Positions 10,098 to 20,537 of a stretch of DNA of 64,000 bases are shown here, piece after piece; the stretch's first letter is position 1, and each line of letters starts with the position of its first letter. The notes under the pieces were generated by a model. It was not told the DNA's origin. It saw nothing but the letters and a program-made list of their open reading frames with translations, and ran no database searches. The translations under genes were made by a program, and so were the position numbers. Origin of the DNA: Planctomycetaceae bacterium (GTDB taxonomy: Bacteria > Planctomycetota > Planctomycetia > Pirellulales > Pirellulaceae); NCBI GenBank assembly GCA_018660825.1, contig JABJJO010000047.1:33566-97565 (forward strand), given 5' to 3'.

Positions 10098-10134
10098 GCA
10101 CATCCTGATTGCCAACGGGCCATGCACACAATGC

Positions 10135-11229
10135 TTAGATGGTGAAGAATATCTTGGTGAGGTGATAAAACACTGGGGCTGCGAAGCATAATGAGTCGAT
10201 GCGATCTAGGATACCCGCATGGCCTTGTACCAAAGTGCCATAATCTTTGACTCCCCGATCGCGTTTGATTGCTGACATTGTCATCCCGCCGGCAAAACCC
10301 ATAACCGAAATCACAATCGCCATAATCGCTGCTTGCCAAAACAAAAATGGAGTCACCCATGAGAATAGGGCACCAAGTAATGCGGAAGTCGCCACTCCGC
10401 CAATGACACCCTCCCACGTACGACTAGTATTGATCCGTGGGGCAATAATATTTTTCCCCAAGAGCTTCCCCCAAGCGTATTGCAACACATCGTTAAGTTG
10501 AGTGATTAGAACAAAGAAAAACAACAATCCCTTATTGCGGTTGATGTCATGTCCGTCGCTGTCTTGGACGTGACTCCACGGTGTCTTCTGCACAGCCTCA
10601 TTTGCAGCAGGAGCGTCAATTTCGACATTTGATTGTGTAGTGGATCCGAGATTGAGGTAAAGAATGGCGGGGGCAAAGCTCAGCGCATAGACACAAATCA
10701 ACAATCCAATTTGTATTTTTGCGGATCGTTCTAAGAATCGTTTTGCATCGTTCGCCAACGCGATTCGGGCAGGGATGAAGAGCGATGCATAGATTGGTAT
10801 CGCGATGAGAAATAGCTCACCTTGAATGGCTACTAAAAAAAACTGTAATGGCGTAAATACAACTAAAACCCAAAACAGTGTTCGATGGTCACTGCGTCGA
10901 GTCGGCGTCATGGTAATAAATTCGCGGAGGGCCCAGAAGCCGATCAAGCCGAACAGAACGACTGTTCCTTGTTCACCAATGAACAAGCCGGCGATTAGTA
11001 CGGCTGACATCAGCCACCACGAACGAATACGTTGATTAAAAGAGCGAACGATAGCGGTGTTAAGGCGTTGTTCGGAGCTACCGTCAAGTAGTTTGCCGGC
11101 CGTCGAGGCGAGAATCAGCAGCAACATCACTGTCGCGATGAGCCAAGCGGTTCGTTCATCAAATGGCAGATTCAACACGCGTTTAACGTCGACAAAGGCC
11201 CACAAAAATTGATTGAATAAGTTAAGCAT
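10135..11229 (-). CDS. cdsA: phosphatidate cytidylyltransferase
   Basis: Multi-TM; C-terminal signature-like MSAIKRDRGVKDYGTLVQGHAGILDRIDSLCFAAPVFYH. Confidence 0.93.
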   Translation of the reverse strand: MLNLFNQFLWAFVDVKRVLNLPFDERTAWLIATVMLLLILASTAGKLLDGSSEQRLNTAIVRSFNQRIRSWWLMSAVLIAGLFIGEQGTVVLFGLIGFWALREFITMTPTRRSDHRTLFWVLVVFTPLQFFLVAIQGELFLIAIPIYASLFIPARIALANDAKRFLERSAKIQIGLLICVYALSFAPAILYLNLGSTTQSNVEIDAPAANEAVQKTPWSHVQDSDGHDINRNKGLLFFFVLITQLNDVLQYAWGKLLGKNIIAPRINTSRTWEGVIGGVATSALLGALFSWVTPFLFWQAAIMAIVISVMGFAGGMTMSAIKRDRGVKDYGTLVQGHAGILDRIDSLCFAAPVFYHLTKIFFTI

Positions 11230-11247
11230 CAGATTATTATACTGTCC

Positions 11248-11853
11248 TTAACAATCTTTGAGGTTGATAATTGCCGTACGGGCGCGGTCGAGGAACTCAT
11301 GTTTTGTTTCACCTTTTTCCAACCAAATCGGCGCGCCAACAGTAATGTGACTCAATAAGGGGACAGGTAGAATTTCACCACGTGGTAATACTCGGCTCAT
11401 GTTGTCCAAATATACAGGAACTAATTCTAAATCGGGTCGTTTCTTCGCGAGGTAAAATAGACCGCTTTTGAATTTGATCATTTCTTCAGCAGGATTACGA
11501 CGACCTTCGGGGAAAATAATCAATGAGTAACAATCTTTCATCTCTCGAATCATCAAATCGATTGGACTTTGGTGCACTTTAACTTCGTTGCGGTCGATCA
11601 GCAAGGCATTAAATGTCTTGGCGATGTGCTGCCGTAACCAGCCTTTTTCCCAATAATCTTTAGCAGCGACGGGTCGCGTGAGTTCACGTATTTCGCGAGG
11701 TAGGCTCGCCCATAATACAAGTGCATCGAGATGACTTGTGTGGTTCGCAAAGTAGATACGTTGGCACGTGTCTGGCAGACAATCAACCCAGCGTATCGTG
11801 TAGCCACTGATGATTTTGGCTGTCGCGACAAGAAGTTTACTGGTTAATTGCAT
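11248..11853 (-). CDS. 1-acyl-sn-glycerol-3-phosphate acyltransferase-like (PlsC)
   Basis: NHTSHLDALV (NHxxxxD block) and IIFPEGRR block. Confidence 0.9.
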   Translation of the reverse strand: MQLTSKLLVATAKIISGYTIRWVDCLPDTCQRIYFANHTSHLDALVLWASLPREIRELTRPVAAKDYWEKGWLRQHIAKTFNALLIDRNEVKVHQSPIDLMIREMKDCYSLIIFPEGRRNPAEEMIKFKSGLFYLAKKRPDLELVPVYLDNMSRVLPRGEILPVPLLSHITVGAPIWLEKGETKHEFLDRARTAIINLKDC

Positions 11854-11961
11854 GATTTAGGAAACTCAAGAAAAGAAAACATTTTTATATTCTATCGGAA
11901 CAGGCAGAAACCACCACAGGCGGAAAAGCAGTTATTTTAAATCTCTGGTACATTAAACCCC

Positions 11962-13215
11962 ATGGTAAAAGCAATCGTTTTGGTTTTAGACCACTTATCT
12001 GCGAAATATTTAGGTCCCTACGGCAACACTTGGATTCCCACGCCCGGATTTAACCAACTAGGGACCTGTTCGTTATTGGCCGAATCGATGATTGCTAGTA
12101 GCACCGATATTGCGGAAATCTACGCGAGTTTTCTAGGGGGGCAACATCCCGTTATTACTGGACCCGGTCGAGTTTCGTTATTGGATCAACTGACCGAGAA
12201 AGGTGCGACGAGCACTTTGATATCAAGCAGCGAGCAACTGCTGCAGTTGCCGTATTGTGATGCCTTTACACAACAGGTCCTCGTTCCGCTTACGGCTAAT
12301 ACGGAAACGGCTGCTGATATTGAATCCACGATGATGGCAGGTTTCTTTGGTGAAGTATTGAATTGGCTAGAAACGACAGCAGCGGCGGACCAGGAAGATT
12401 TATTGTGGATTCATGCGGACAGCTTAGGTAAATGTTGGGACGCGCCCGCTGAATTACGAGAGATGTTTCGTGGCGACGAGGATCCGGAAGCTAGCCTAGC
12501 TACAGATCCTCCGTTTTCTCAGCAGCAGCAACCATTGGATCCGGACGCGCAGCTTCAAGTTAGTCATTCTTATGCTGCCCAAGTCTGTGTGGCAGATACT
12601 TGTTTAGCAGCGTTGCATAGTGCCCTCGAAAATTATGCTTTGGGCCATCCGTCCGATCCGATCTTGTTGATCGTGACGGCGGCACGAGCCATACCGATCG
12701 GTCAGCATGGTACGGTCGGTTATCAACAAGCGGCATTGTACAGCGAACAGTTACATGTGCCGCTGTTTGCCACGATACTCGCGTCAGAGTCTCGAGTTAC
12801 ATCTTCACGCAACCAACGGTTGCTGCAATCGGAATCGATTTATCAAACATTGGTTGAATGGTTTGGTTGCGCGAATGTAGCTAGCGATGAATTGCCCCAA
12901 TGCCAGCAGTCGTTTTTGTCATTAATTGTTGATGAGAGCAGCGCTGGGATTTACGATCTTGCCAATGCGGTGGCCATTTCAAAAACTGACCAATCTACCG
13001 AGATCGCTATCACGACCGCCGCTTGGTTCGCTAAGGTTGTTGGAGATCAAGTAACGGAGTTATTTGTGAAACCCGATGACCGCTGGGATATCAATGAAAT
13101 TGCCGCAAAGCGTCGTGATGTCACGTCTGCGATCGAAGAGATGTTCACCGCTGGCGATTTGCAGCAATTTTCCGTCGAACTGCCCAAATTATTGTGGAAT
13201 CAGATTTTGCGGTAA
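11962..13215 (+). CDS. sulfatase/alkaline-phosphatase-fold protein, probably catalytically degenerate
   Basis: MVKAIVLVLDHLSAKYLGPYGNTWIPTPGFNQLG resembles a sulfatase N-terminus, but no C-x-P-S-R motif is visible. Confidence 0.6.
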   Translation: MVKAIVLVLDHLSAKYLGPYGNTWIPTPGFNQLGTCSLLAESMIASSTDIAEIYASFLGGQHPVITGPGRVSLLDQLTEKGATSTLISSSEQLLQLPYCDAFTQQVLVPLTANTETAADIESTMMAGFFGEVLNWLETTAAADQEDLLWIHADSLGKCWDAPAELREMFRGDEDPEASLATDPPFSQQQQPLDPDAQLQVSHSYAAQVCVADTCLAALHSALENYALGHPSDPILLIVTAARAIPIGQHGTVGYQQAALYSEQLHVPLFATILASESRVTSSRNQRLLQSESIYQTLVEWFGCANVASDELPQCQQSFLSLIVDESSAGIYDLANAVAISKTDQSTEIAITTAAWFAKVVGDQVTELFVKPDDRWDINEIAAKRRDVTSAIEEMFTAGDLQQFSVELPKLLWNQILR

Positions 13216-13387
13216 AAATAGACGCTTCATTTTGCGACGTTTCTACTGGGCCGGCGAGTCATGCTCGATTGCACTTTCAAGGCCGTCGACAAAACCGTTA
13301 TAATTCGCTGCCGCTATGCACATTTGGCCAACGCGGGGCAAAATCGCATAGCGAAATTTTTTCAAGCAGAGACAATGGAGGTCGTAA

Positions 13388-16300
13388 TTGATTGTGTGGA
13401 AGTTTTCTAGATGTGCTGTGAGAATAGTGACGCTCAGCATTTTTATGTTGACGCTAGGAATAGCTGCGTTGCTCAACGCACAGCCACCACTTGTTCAACG
13501 GCCTGCTGCTCCCGCGCGAAGCAACACTGCAACGTCGCGGTCGCAAGAGTTAGCTGAAGCGCCTCAATCGAGTCCTTTTTCCTCGAGTACGCAACCCGCT
13601 GGATTTCGAAGCGATGGAGGTAGCGCGGGACCAATTAATTTGCGATTACGAATTGCCTGGGGTGGTGGTGTTGTTCGACAATGGCGGGGCACCATTACTA
13701 TTTCTGCCGGAGAAATTGAGGATTTGGTCCCTCGTAGTATCCACCCAATTCCTTCCGCTCATTTACTGCCAGCAATTAGTTCACTCACTGTTGGAACAGA
13801 CAACAGTGATTCACTCGTACGACATAATGCGTCTGTCGATGGTCAAGCTAGAGGGCAGTCCAAATCGCAGGCGGTGTTTGTGCAACAAAATAAACCTAGT
13901 CAATTTGATGCGTTTGACATCAGCGTAACTGCCCCCCGGCAAGCGATTTTGACTGTGGAACTGGCAGCTGTTGACGATTCAAGTATTCATTTTGAATTAC
14001 GCCGTCCGCTCGCCTTTTTTGTGACTCGTGACGCCGAAGTTGAGTTAGACAATACGGGTAACCGAGGGCAGGTGCGGCGGATCGCTGGTGATCGTTTGAG
14101 GATTGTCACTGAGCGGGTGCATTTGGTGTTTCACCCACAGGAGCTATTCGAACTAACTCTTGTCCCGCATCAACTTGGTGAAAACAAAACCGGTAACTAT
14201 CGATATGAATTAGACGTTATTGCAGTTGCTGAGAATCTTAACATCCATCATCAGCAGCGAGCGATTGAGGTTGCAGCGACGGAGGAATTTCCCGCCTGGA
14301 ATCAGATAAAGATTCCGATACCGACTCGGCCGGGTATTTACAACGTTCGTTTCGCGGTGCTGGCAAAACGTTTTACAGACACGTTTGTACGAACTTCGCC
14401 GCTTGCTCAACGAATGGTCCAAATTGTCGTGGTTGGTGGAAAATCTCCGGTTCCGGCGGTGGCGACGAAATGGCGAGAAGTTACAAATTATAATCCGGCT
14501 GACCCGAGTTGGTGGCAACGACTACGTGAAATTGATCCGACCAATAGAATTAAATATTTGGCGGGGTCAAGTCCGTCGTCGATTGGCTTTGCACCTTTCG
14601 GCAACCGACGCGCACAGAAAATACAGCATCACAATAAAACGATGACTCGTCTGGGGAGCGGGGGATGGCAAGCGTTGCCCCTGGAAATTGAAAACCCGCT
14701 ACGTCCACACTTGTTGGAAATTGAATATCCCAATGACGTTCAACAGACGGCAGCAGTCAGTGTCATAGAACCTAACGCGCTCGGAAAAATAGGACCGTTA
14801 GGAGTGGATACTGGTTGGGATCTTGATGAGATCCCTTGGCAAGCAACGCCCGAAACTCTAACGCATAAGGTGTTGTTCTGGCCGAACACGAATACACCGA
14901 TGTTAGTGATTCGTAATCAGCTTTCTAATAAGCCAGTGGTGTTTGGTGAAATTCGAGTTCAGCAATTACAAGGAAATTTGTCCGAACTCTATCCGGAATT
15001 GGCGCGGGAAAAACATAGTCGTTTAGCGTTAGCCTACTATAAAAAACCATTGTTTGCAGAGAACTTCAGTAGTCGCGAAGCAGTCGGGCCCGACAGTGTG
15101 GCAACGTTGGATGACTGGAACACGTTTTACGACGGCGGTCAGCGGTTAGTGCAGTATTTGCATTTTGCTGGCCACAATGGCGCCGTTGTGAATGTGTTGA
15201 GTGAAGGTAGTAGTCTATTTCCGAGTGATCTTTTTCATGCGACCCCAAAGTACGATAGTGGAGCATTTTTTGACAATGGGCAAGATCCATTGAAAAAAGA
15301 CGTGCTGGAAATGCTCTACCAAATGTTTGATGAACATCAGCTCGTGCTAATTCCATCCATTCAACTAAACATGCCGCTCAACGAATTGGAACAGCAGCTC
15401 CAGCGCTCAACACGTCGCGGGGGTATCGATTCAGCGATCGGCATACGATTAACTAACGCCGCCGCGGGCCTGAACGGTGCGAGTACCGGTGGTCGCTACA
15501 ATCCACTGGATCCGCGTGTTCAATTGGCGATACGAAATCTAATCAAAGAGTTGGTGCAACGGTATCACGAACACCCTAGTTTTGCGGGTATTAATATTGA
15601 GCTTATTCCCGATTCGTATACACATTTGCCAAATTCAAATTGGGGCTTAGATCCGGTGACGTTACATCGTTTTTTTCAAGATCAAGAAATTCGACCGAGT
15701 GACTTGCCTGCTGATAATGTAAATGCAGTTCGGACTAGTTTGGCAAACGAGTGGAATCTGTGGAAACAACAACAGTTAAGCAAACTGTACAAAGACATTG
15801 CTGCCGACATAAATATTTCTTCAAAAATGTCATCGGGGAACGACCAGCGGCATCCCCAGCGACTATATCTCTCGACAGCCGAGTTGTATGAGACGGTAGA
15901 GATTCAACGGCAGGCGTTTCCAACATTGCCATCAAAGAATATGTTGATAAACATCACTCGCAACATGTCGATCAACCCAGCGCTTACTCGAGATGTAGAA
16001 AACCTAGTGTGGTTATCCCCGCACAAAGCCAATCCAGTTGTTGATCCAGCATTACAGAATATTGATATTGAGTTGGCTCAATCGGTGGGCGTTCATCAAT
16101 TGTTTTCACAATCCGAATTGCATGGCGCTGTTTTCTTTCATGCCCCCACCACGGCTCAACTTCCACAACTCGATGCCAAATCTCCGTGGGGCGCTGTCAA
16201 TACGCAGACTTGGTTTGCCAACACAATTACACCATCACATTTCTACAACCGTGAGCGATTCATTAGCAAACTTGCAAAGACAGATTGTCGAGTGTTGGTG

Positions 16301-17551
16301 GACGGAGGTTGGTTTTTGCCTTTAGGGCAAGAGGATCACACGCGTGATTTATTGGCCACTTATCAACAATTGCCCGATGTTACGTTCGAAACGATTAAGA
16401 ATAAATCCAATCCAATCCCTCAACCGCTAGTAATTCGTCGTCATGTTGAGAGTGGCTTCAAAGACGGCACCAAGACCTACTTGTATGTATTGAATAATGC
16501 ACCTTGGGCGGTAACCGCTCAAATCGATATTAACATGCAACCGGATGGCGTGCCGGTTTCGCTCAGTCAAAAATCTAAGTCGAGTTATCGGTGGCACCTT
16601 AATGGTGCGACTTGGCAAGTTGTCATGGAACCATTTGACTTAGTTGCCATTCGTATTGACCGTGTCGAGGCGCGAGTGGTATCGGCCTCGGTTCAATTTA
16701 ACAAGGACGTGATCTCGAAATTACAAGAAAATATATTGGCGGTCAATCAACAACTTAGTCGCCTAGAACAGCCCAAGGCACTGTTGATTCGCAATGGTGA
16801 TTTTGAAGACCGTGGTGTTCCCCCCTCGGTAAACGGATGGATATTTGACAAGAGTGCGGGCAATCTTGTGACGATCGGAACCGCAGTCGCTCAACAAGGG
16901 GAACGGTACTTAGAACTGCAGCGAACGAACGCTTCGCAAAATATTCTGTGGGTGCGTAGCGAACCGTTTACTGTGCCCACGACGGGTCGGATTGCATTTT
17001 CAGTTTGGTTAAGAACACAAGATGCAGTTAAAGCACCAACGGTACGATTGGCAATTGAGGGTCGGTATTATGGACAACCATATTACCGACCGCGCACGAT
17101 TGGGAGGTTACAGACAGGTCGGTCGAGTAGTCAGCAACCGGCGGTATTACATGCGAATTGGACGAAGTATGTGATTGTGGTAGATGACCTGCCAGTGCGA
17201 GGCTTGACTGATATACGCGTTGGTTTTGATCTGATGTCCGCTGGTCAAGTTGAAATTGATAATTTACAGGTTTACGATCTGTGGTTTCAACCGCGTGAGT
17301 ACCGCGAGTTGAAGAAAGAGGTTTCGCTTGCGTATTCATACCAGAAACAAGGTCGAGTGGCGGATAGTTATCGGTTTTTAAATGCATTTTGGCCACGATA
17401 TATTTCTCGCTACGCGCCGCCGGGATTCTCAGAGGTCGCCAGACGGTTAGACGACACAATCAATACAGGGCCTGAGACGTCGCAATGGCCTTTGATGCCA
17501 AACGTATTACAGCAGTTTAAAGACTTGCCGCAGAAGCTATTTCCGTTTTAG
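13388..17551 (+). CDS. large secreted protein; possible glycoside-hydrolase-like core with C-terminal carbohydrate-binding-like region
   Basis: TTG start after AATGGAGG; signal-like TLSIFMLTLGIAALLNAQ; HPSFAGINIELIPDSYTHLP TIM-barrel-like segment; C-terminal LIRNGDFEDRGVPPSVNGW...VEIDNLQVYDLWF resembles a CBM-like beta-sandwich. Confidence 0.6.
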   Translation: MIVWKFSRCAVRIVTLSIFMLTLGIAALLNAQPPLVQRPAAPARSNTATSRSQELAEAPQSSPFSSSTQPAGFRSDGGSAGPINLRLRIAWGGGVVRQWRGTITISAGEIEDLVPRSIHPIPSAHLLPAISSLTVGTDNSDSLVRHNASVDGQARGQSKSQAVFVQQNKPSQFDAFDISVTAPRQAILTVELAAVDDSSIHFELRRPLAFFVTRDAEVELDNTGNRGQVRRIAGDRLRIVTERVHLVFHPQELFELTLVPHQLGENKTGNYRYELDVIAVAENLNIHHQQRAIEVAATEEFPAWNQIKIPIPTRPGIYNVRFAVLAKRFTDTFVRTSPLAQRMVQIVVVGGKSPVPAVATKWREVTNYNPADPSWWQRLREIDPTNRIKYLAGSSPSSIGFAPFGNRRAQKIQHHNKTMTRLGSGGWQALPLEIENPLRPHLLEIEYPNDVQQTAAVSVIEPNALGKIGPLGVDTGWDLDEIPWQATPETLTHKVLFWPNTNTPMLVIRNQLSNKPVVFGEIRVQQLQGNLSELYPELAREKHSRLALAYYKKPLFAENFSSREAVGPDSVATLDDWNTFYDGGQRLVQYLHFAGHNGAVVNVLSEGSSLFPSDLFHATPKYDSGAFFDNGQDPLKKDVLEMLYQMFDEHQLVLIPSIQLNMPLNELEQQLQRSTRRGGIDSAIGIRLTNAAAGLNGASTGGRYNPLDPRVQLAIRNLIKELVQRYHEHPSFAGINIELIPDSYTHLPNSNWGLDPVTLHRFFQDQEIRPSDLPADNVNAVRTSLANEWNLWKQQQLSKLYKDIAADINISSKMSSGNDQRHPQRLYLSTAELYETVEIQRQAFPTLPSKNMLINITRNMSINPALTRDVENLVWLSPHKANPVVDPALQNIDIELAQSVGVHQLFSQSELHGAVFFHAPTTAQLPQLDAKSPWGAVNTQTWFANTITPSHFYNRERFISKLAKTDCRVLVDGGWFLPLGQEDHTRDLLATYQQLPDVTFETIKNKSNPIPQPLVIRRHVESGFKDGTKTYLYVLNNAPWAVTAQIDINMQPDGVPVSLSQKSKSSYRWHLNGATWQVVMEPFDLVAIRIDRVEARVVSASVQFNKDVISKLQENILAVNQQLSRLEQPKALLIRNGDFEDRGVPPSVNGWIFDKSAGNLVTIGTAVAQQGERYLELQRTNASQNILWVRSEPFTVPTTGRIAFSVWLRTQDAVKAPTVRLAIEGRYYGQPYYRPRTIGRLQTGRSSSQQPAVLHANWTKYVIVVDDLPVRGLTDIRVGFDLMSAGQVEIDNLQVYDLWFQPREYRELKKEVSLAYSYQKQGRVADSYRFLNAFWPRYISRYAPPGFSEVARRLDDTINTGPETSQWPLMPNVLQQFKDLPQKLFPF

Positions 17552-17559
17552 TAGCGCTG

Positions 17560-18354
17560 TTAGACCTCAGCGTCGTCTTTGAGTTGCACTTGCAGGGCGC
17601 TGAGGATTTGGTTCACTCGTTCATTTTTGCTGCGGACGTTGATGACGTTGTCGAGTACGAATTCTTCTTTGTCGCCGGTTGGGCGAATGTAGAGTCGACC
17701 TGATTTGAGCAGCATATGTTCAAAGATATCGTTGATTTCCATTTCAAAACGCATGTGGGGTGCGGAGAAACGGCGAGTATGTCTGGGGAGTCCGTGATAA
17801 TGAATAACTTCGTTGGGTCGGATGACCCAATAGTCGAGTAAACGTGCGAGGTACATTACGATGAAGACAAATCCAAGCAATCCCGACATCGTCCAGTAAA
17901 ATGCTTTGTCGGCAACGGGGTTAATGCGGGAAATCATATTTCCAAAACTGCCCATGAGTTCAGGGGATTTCACGCCGACGACCACGAGTCCTAAGACGAC
18001 AGCAAAGATGAAGAAAATGACCGCTAGAAATTTACTTTGCGGAAAATCAAACGCCATGACGAAAAGGTTGAATGTGAAAAGGAAGAGGAAGATCACCGTG
18101 ACCAAGATGGCGGATGATCGTTTGACGGGTTGGGGCGACTTGCTGGCGATCGGTGTTGCGTTATCCGCCTGAGTCTCAGCGGCAGTCGCTGTTGCAGGTT
18201 CTTCATAAACACTAACGGAGAATGAGAGCACCAAGGCAGCAACGATGCTCGCAATCAGAGTGGGGTAGAGGAAGATTATTTTGGGGTAATGATAAATCCG
18301 TACTTCATCTTTGATGCGAGCGTTTTTTTCTTTTTGACTTAGTTCGGGATCCAT
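17560..18354 (-). CDS. hypothetical membrane protein, possible C-terminal PH-like domain
   Basis: Several TM segments, then VIRPNEVIHYHGLPRHTRRFSAPHMRFEMEINDIFEHMLLKSGRLYIRPTGDKEEFVLDNV. Confidence 0.55.
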   Translation of the reverse strand: MDPELSQKEKNARIKDEVRIYHYPKIIFLYPTLIASIVAALVLSFSVSVYEEPATATAAETQADNATPIASKSPQPVKRSSAILVTVIFLFLFTFNLFVMAFDFPQSKFLAVIFFIFAVVLGLVVVGVKSPELMGSFGNMISRINPVADKAFYWTMSGLLGFVFIVMYLARLLDYWVIRPNEVIHYHGLPRHTRRFSAPHMRFEMEINDIFEHMLLKSGRLYIRPTGDKEEFVLDNVINVRSKNERVNQILSALQVQLKDDAEV

Positions 18355-18441
18355 TGTTTGTAAACCTCGCGGGTAATGCTTGGTGTTTGTCTGATGTTAA
18401 GCGTAAGGGGTTTGTAATCGCAATGCAAATGGAAATAAAAG

Positions 18442-18524
18442 CGGAGGGCACGGGACTTGAACCCGCAATCCGCAAGCGGACGTCTGATTTCGAATCAGAT
18501 TGCTAGCCAATTCGCCTACCCTCC
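18442..18524 (-). tRNA. tRNA-Ser(CGA)
   Basis: Reverse complement GGAGGGTAGGCGAATTGGCTAGCAATCTGATTCGAAATCAGACGTCCGCTTGCGGATTGCGGGTTCAAGTCCCGTGCCCTCCG: acceptor stem GGAGGGT/GCCCTCC, anticodon loop TTCGAAA (CGA), long class II variable arm, GGTTCAAGTCC T-arm. Confidence 0.93.
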
Positions 18525-18767
18525 AGTGATTCCATACGTCGACGCATGTTTAGCAGTTGCTATTCTTATCGGATATTTAGCCAAAGGCAAGGGCAGGAGC
18601 TAGTCGCACTGAGAGTTTGCTCGCTGACAGTACCCGCTTGCGCTGCCTGTCCCGATAGCCTTCCCCGGAAAATCGGTCTATGCCCATAATCGTCAATGTA
18701 GTTTAATGTTCGCAGATACGTTTCTTCATGGATTGAAGGACATTGTTTTTTCGAGGGGGATGAGAGC

Positions 18768-19610
18768 ATGGATGCTCGAATAGCTGCAGTGATTGTGGCA
18801 ATCGGTGGATTAGGTCTGCCTTTAACTGCGAATGGGGCTAGTTACCGCACACAGAATTTTATGGTCACAGCAGATACTCCGCGTTTGGCCAGAGAAGTTG
18901 CATTAGCCGCGGAAACCTATCGTCATGGTTTGTCTCGACAATGGTTAGGCTATGATTTAAAGCCATGGTCTGCACCAGTGCCGATTCAAGTAAACGTTGC
19001 GTCTCATTTGGGTGCGGGCGGTGTCACGAGTTTCATCTTTGAATCAGGAGTTCCTAAGCATTGGCAGATGACGATTCAAGGCAGTCGTCAACGCGTGCTC
19101 GATAGCGTGTTGCCACACGAAGTGAGTCATACTGTTTTTGCCACTCACTTTGGCAGGCCTTTACCGCGGTGGGCGGATGAAGGTGCCTGCACGACGGTTG
19201 AGCACAATTCCGAGAAACAGAAACAGCATAAATTGTTGTTGCGTTATCTGACGACGGCTCGCGGAATTCCGTTTAACAAGATGCTGCGAATGAAGGAATA
19301 TCCGCGAGATATCATGACGTTATATTCTCAGGGATTTTCCGTATCACAATATTTAATCGCGCATCATGGAAAACGGACCTTCATCAAATTTCTCGAGGAT
19401 GCGATGTCGAGTGGTAATTGGGATTTGGCGATCAATAAACATTATCCGTTTACTGGAGCATCAGATTTGCAAGTGAAATGGGTCGCCTGGTTAGGTAAGG
19501 GAAGTCCACAGGTATCGATGCCAGCAACGCTGGCGACATTTATTGCCACGGGCAAACCGGCAGACGAGGAGCACCCTGCTGATGTGGGTTGGGTTGCTAG
19601 ACGACGTTGA
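18768..19610 (+). CDS. peptidase MA-like (gluzincin-type) protein
   Basis: VLPHEVSHTVFATHFGRPLPRWADEGACTTVEH: HExxH followed by WxDEGxA; N-terminal signal-like segment. Confidence 0.72.
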   Translation: MDARIAAVIVAIGGLGLPLTANGASYRTQNFMVTADTPRLAREVALAAETYRHGLSRQWLGYDLKPWSAPVPIQVNVASHLGAGGVTSFIFESGVPKHWQMTIQGSRQRVLDSVLPHEVSHTVFATHFGRPLPRWADEGACTTVEHNSEKQKQHKLLLRYLTTARGIPFNKMLRMKEYPRDIMTLYSQGFSVSQYLIAHHGKRTFIKFLEDAMSSGNWDLAINKHYPFTGASDLQVKWVAWLGKGSPQVSMPATLATFIATGKPADEEHPADVGWVARRR

Positions 19611-19658
19611 TTCAAAAAGACATTCTGGGTGTTTCGTCTAATTGGAAAGTAGATTCGG

Positions 19659-20096
19659 ATGAAGTTATCACCATTTCACTTGGCAGTGGGTGTACATGAT
19701 TTAGTTGCCGCTCGAGAATTCTATGGGGAACTGCTGGGATGTGCTGAGGGGCGTAGTTCGGTACGGTGGGTCGATTTCAATTTTTTTGGACACCAGTTTG
19801 TGGTGCATGTTGACCCTGGCAAAGACGCGAGTGGCCCAGCGGTGGACGTGACCAATGCAGTGGACGGACATGCTGTGCCGGTTCCCCATTTTGGAGTGGT
19901 ACTTGAGTGGCATGCTTGGCAACACCTAGCAGCCAAATTGAAGTCAGCGAATATAGAGTTCCTGATTGAACCGCATATCCGCTTTGCAGGCGAAGTTGGC
20001 GAGCAGGCAACGATGTTCTTTTACGACCCGAGTGGCAATGCGTTGGAGTTCAAAGCGTTTCAGGATGAGACGCAAATTTTTGCGACTACGAATTAA
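19659..20096 (+). CDS. VOC/glyoxalase family protein
   Basis: [46 protein letters not shown]...[16 protein letters not shown]. Confidence 0.88.
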   Translation: MKLSPFHLAVGVHDLVAAREFYGELLGCAEGRSSVRWVDFNFFGHQFVVHVDPGKDASGPAVDVTNAVDGHAVPVPHFGVVLEWHAWQHLAAKLKSANIEFLIEPHIRFAGEVGEQATMFFYDPSGNALEFKAFQDETQIFATTN

Positions 20097-20337
20097 TACC
20101 TCACCCTCCGCGCGGCGATTTCCGCGGATAAACTTGGATCATGATTGTAGCCTCGACATGCGCTTGCCGCACGAATGCGTTTTTGGTCCAATCACGGAGT
20201 TCTAGACATTGGTCTGGACTGGCGTGTTGTGAATGCTTCCAAGACGGCAATTGCCTGTTCGAGGAAACGCTGTATTTCTTGTGACGTTGCGGCGATACGA
20301 ACATCACGCTGCAAGAAGACGAAACGATTGGTGAATA

Positions 20338-20478
20338 TTAACGATCGGTTGAATGGGTGTTATTGTTGAGTAGTTTTTTGATGATTAAGACAGTGGTTGT
20401 GGCGCCGAGTGCAGTTCCAAAAAAGATTGCGGCCGGAATGATCCAATGTTCATTTGAGGTCAGGTGAGCGAAAAACAT
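20338..20478 (-). CDS. candidate 46-aa single-TM small protein downstream of ureG
   Basis: Minus ORF MFFAHLTSNEHWIIPAAIFFGTALGATTTVLIIKKLLNNNTHSTDR*; below the 60-aa cut-off of the supplied track; hydrophobic core with a basic C-flank. Confidence 0.4.
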   Translation of the reverse strand: MFFAHLTSNEHWIIPAAIFFGTALGATTTVLIIKKLLNNNTHSTDR

Positions 20479-20537
20479 GAGAGAGATTGTCCTTAGGAAT
20501 AAGAGATGTGTCGCTACAGTTTAAAATAGTAATATAT

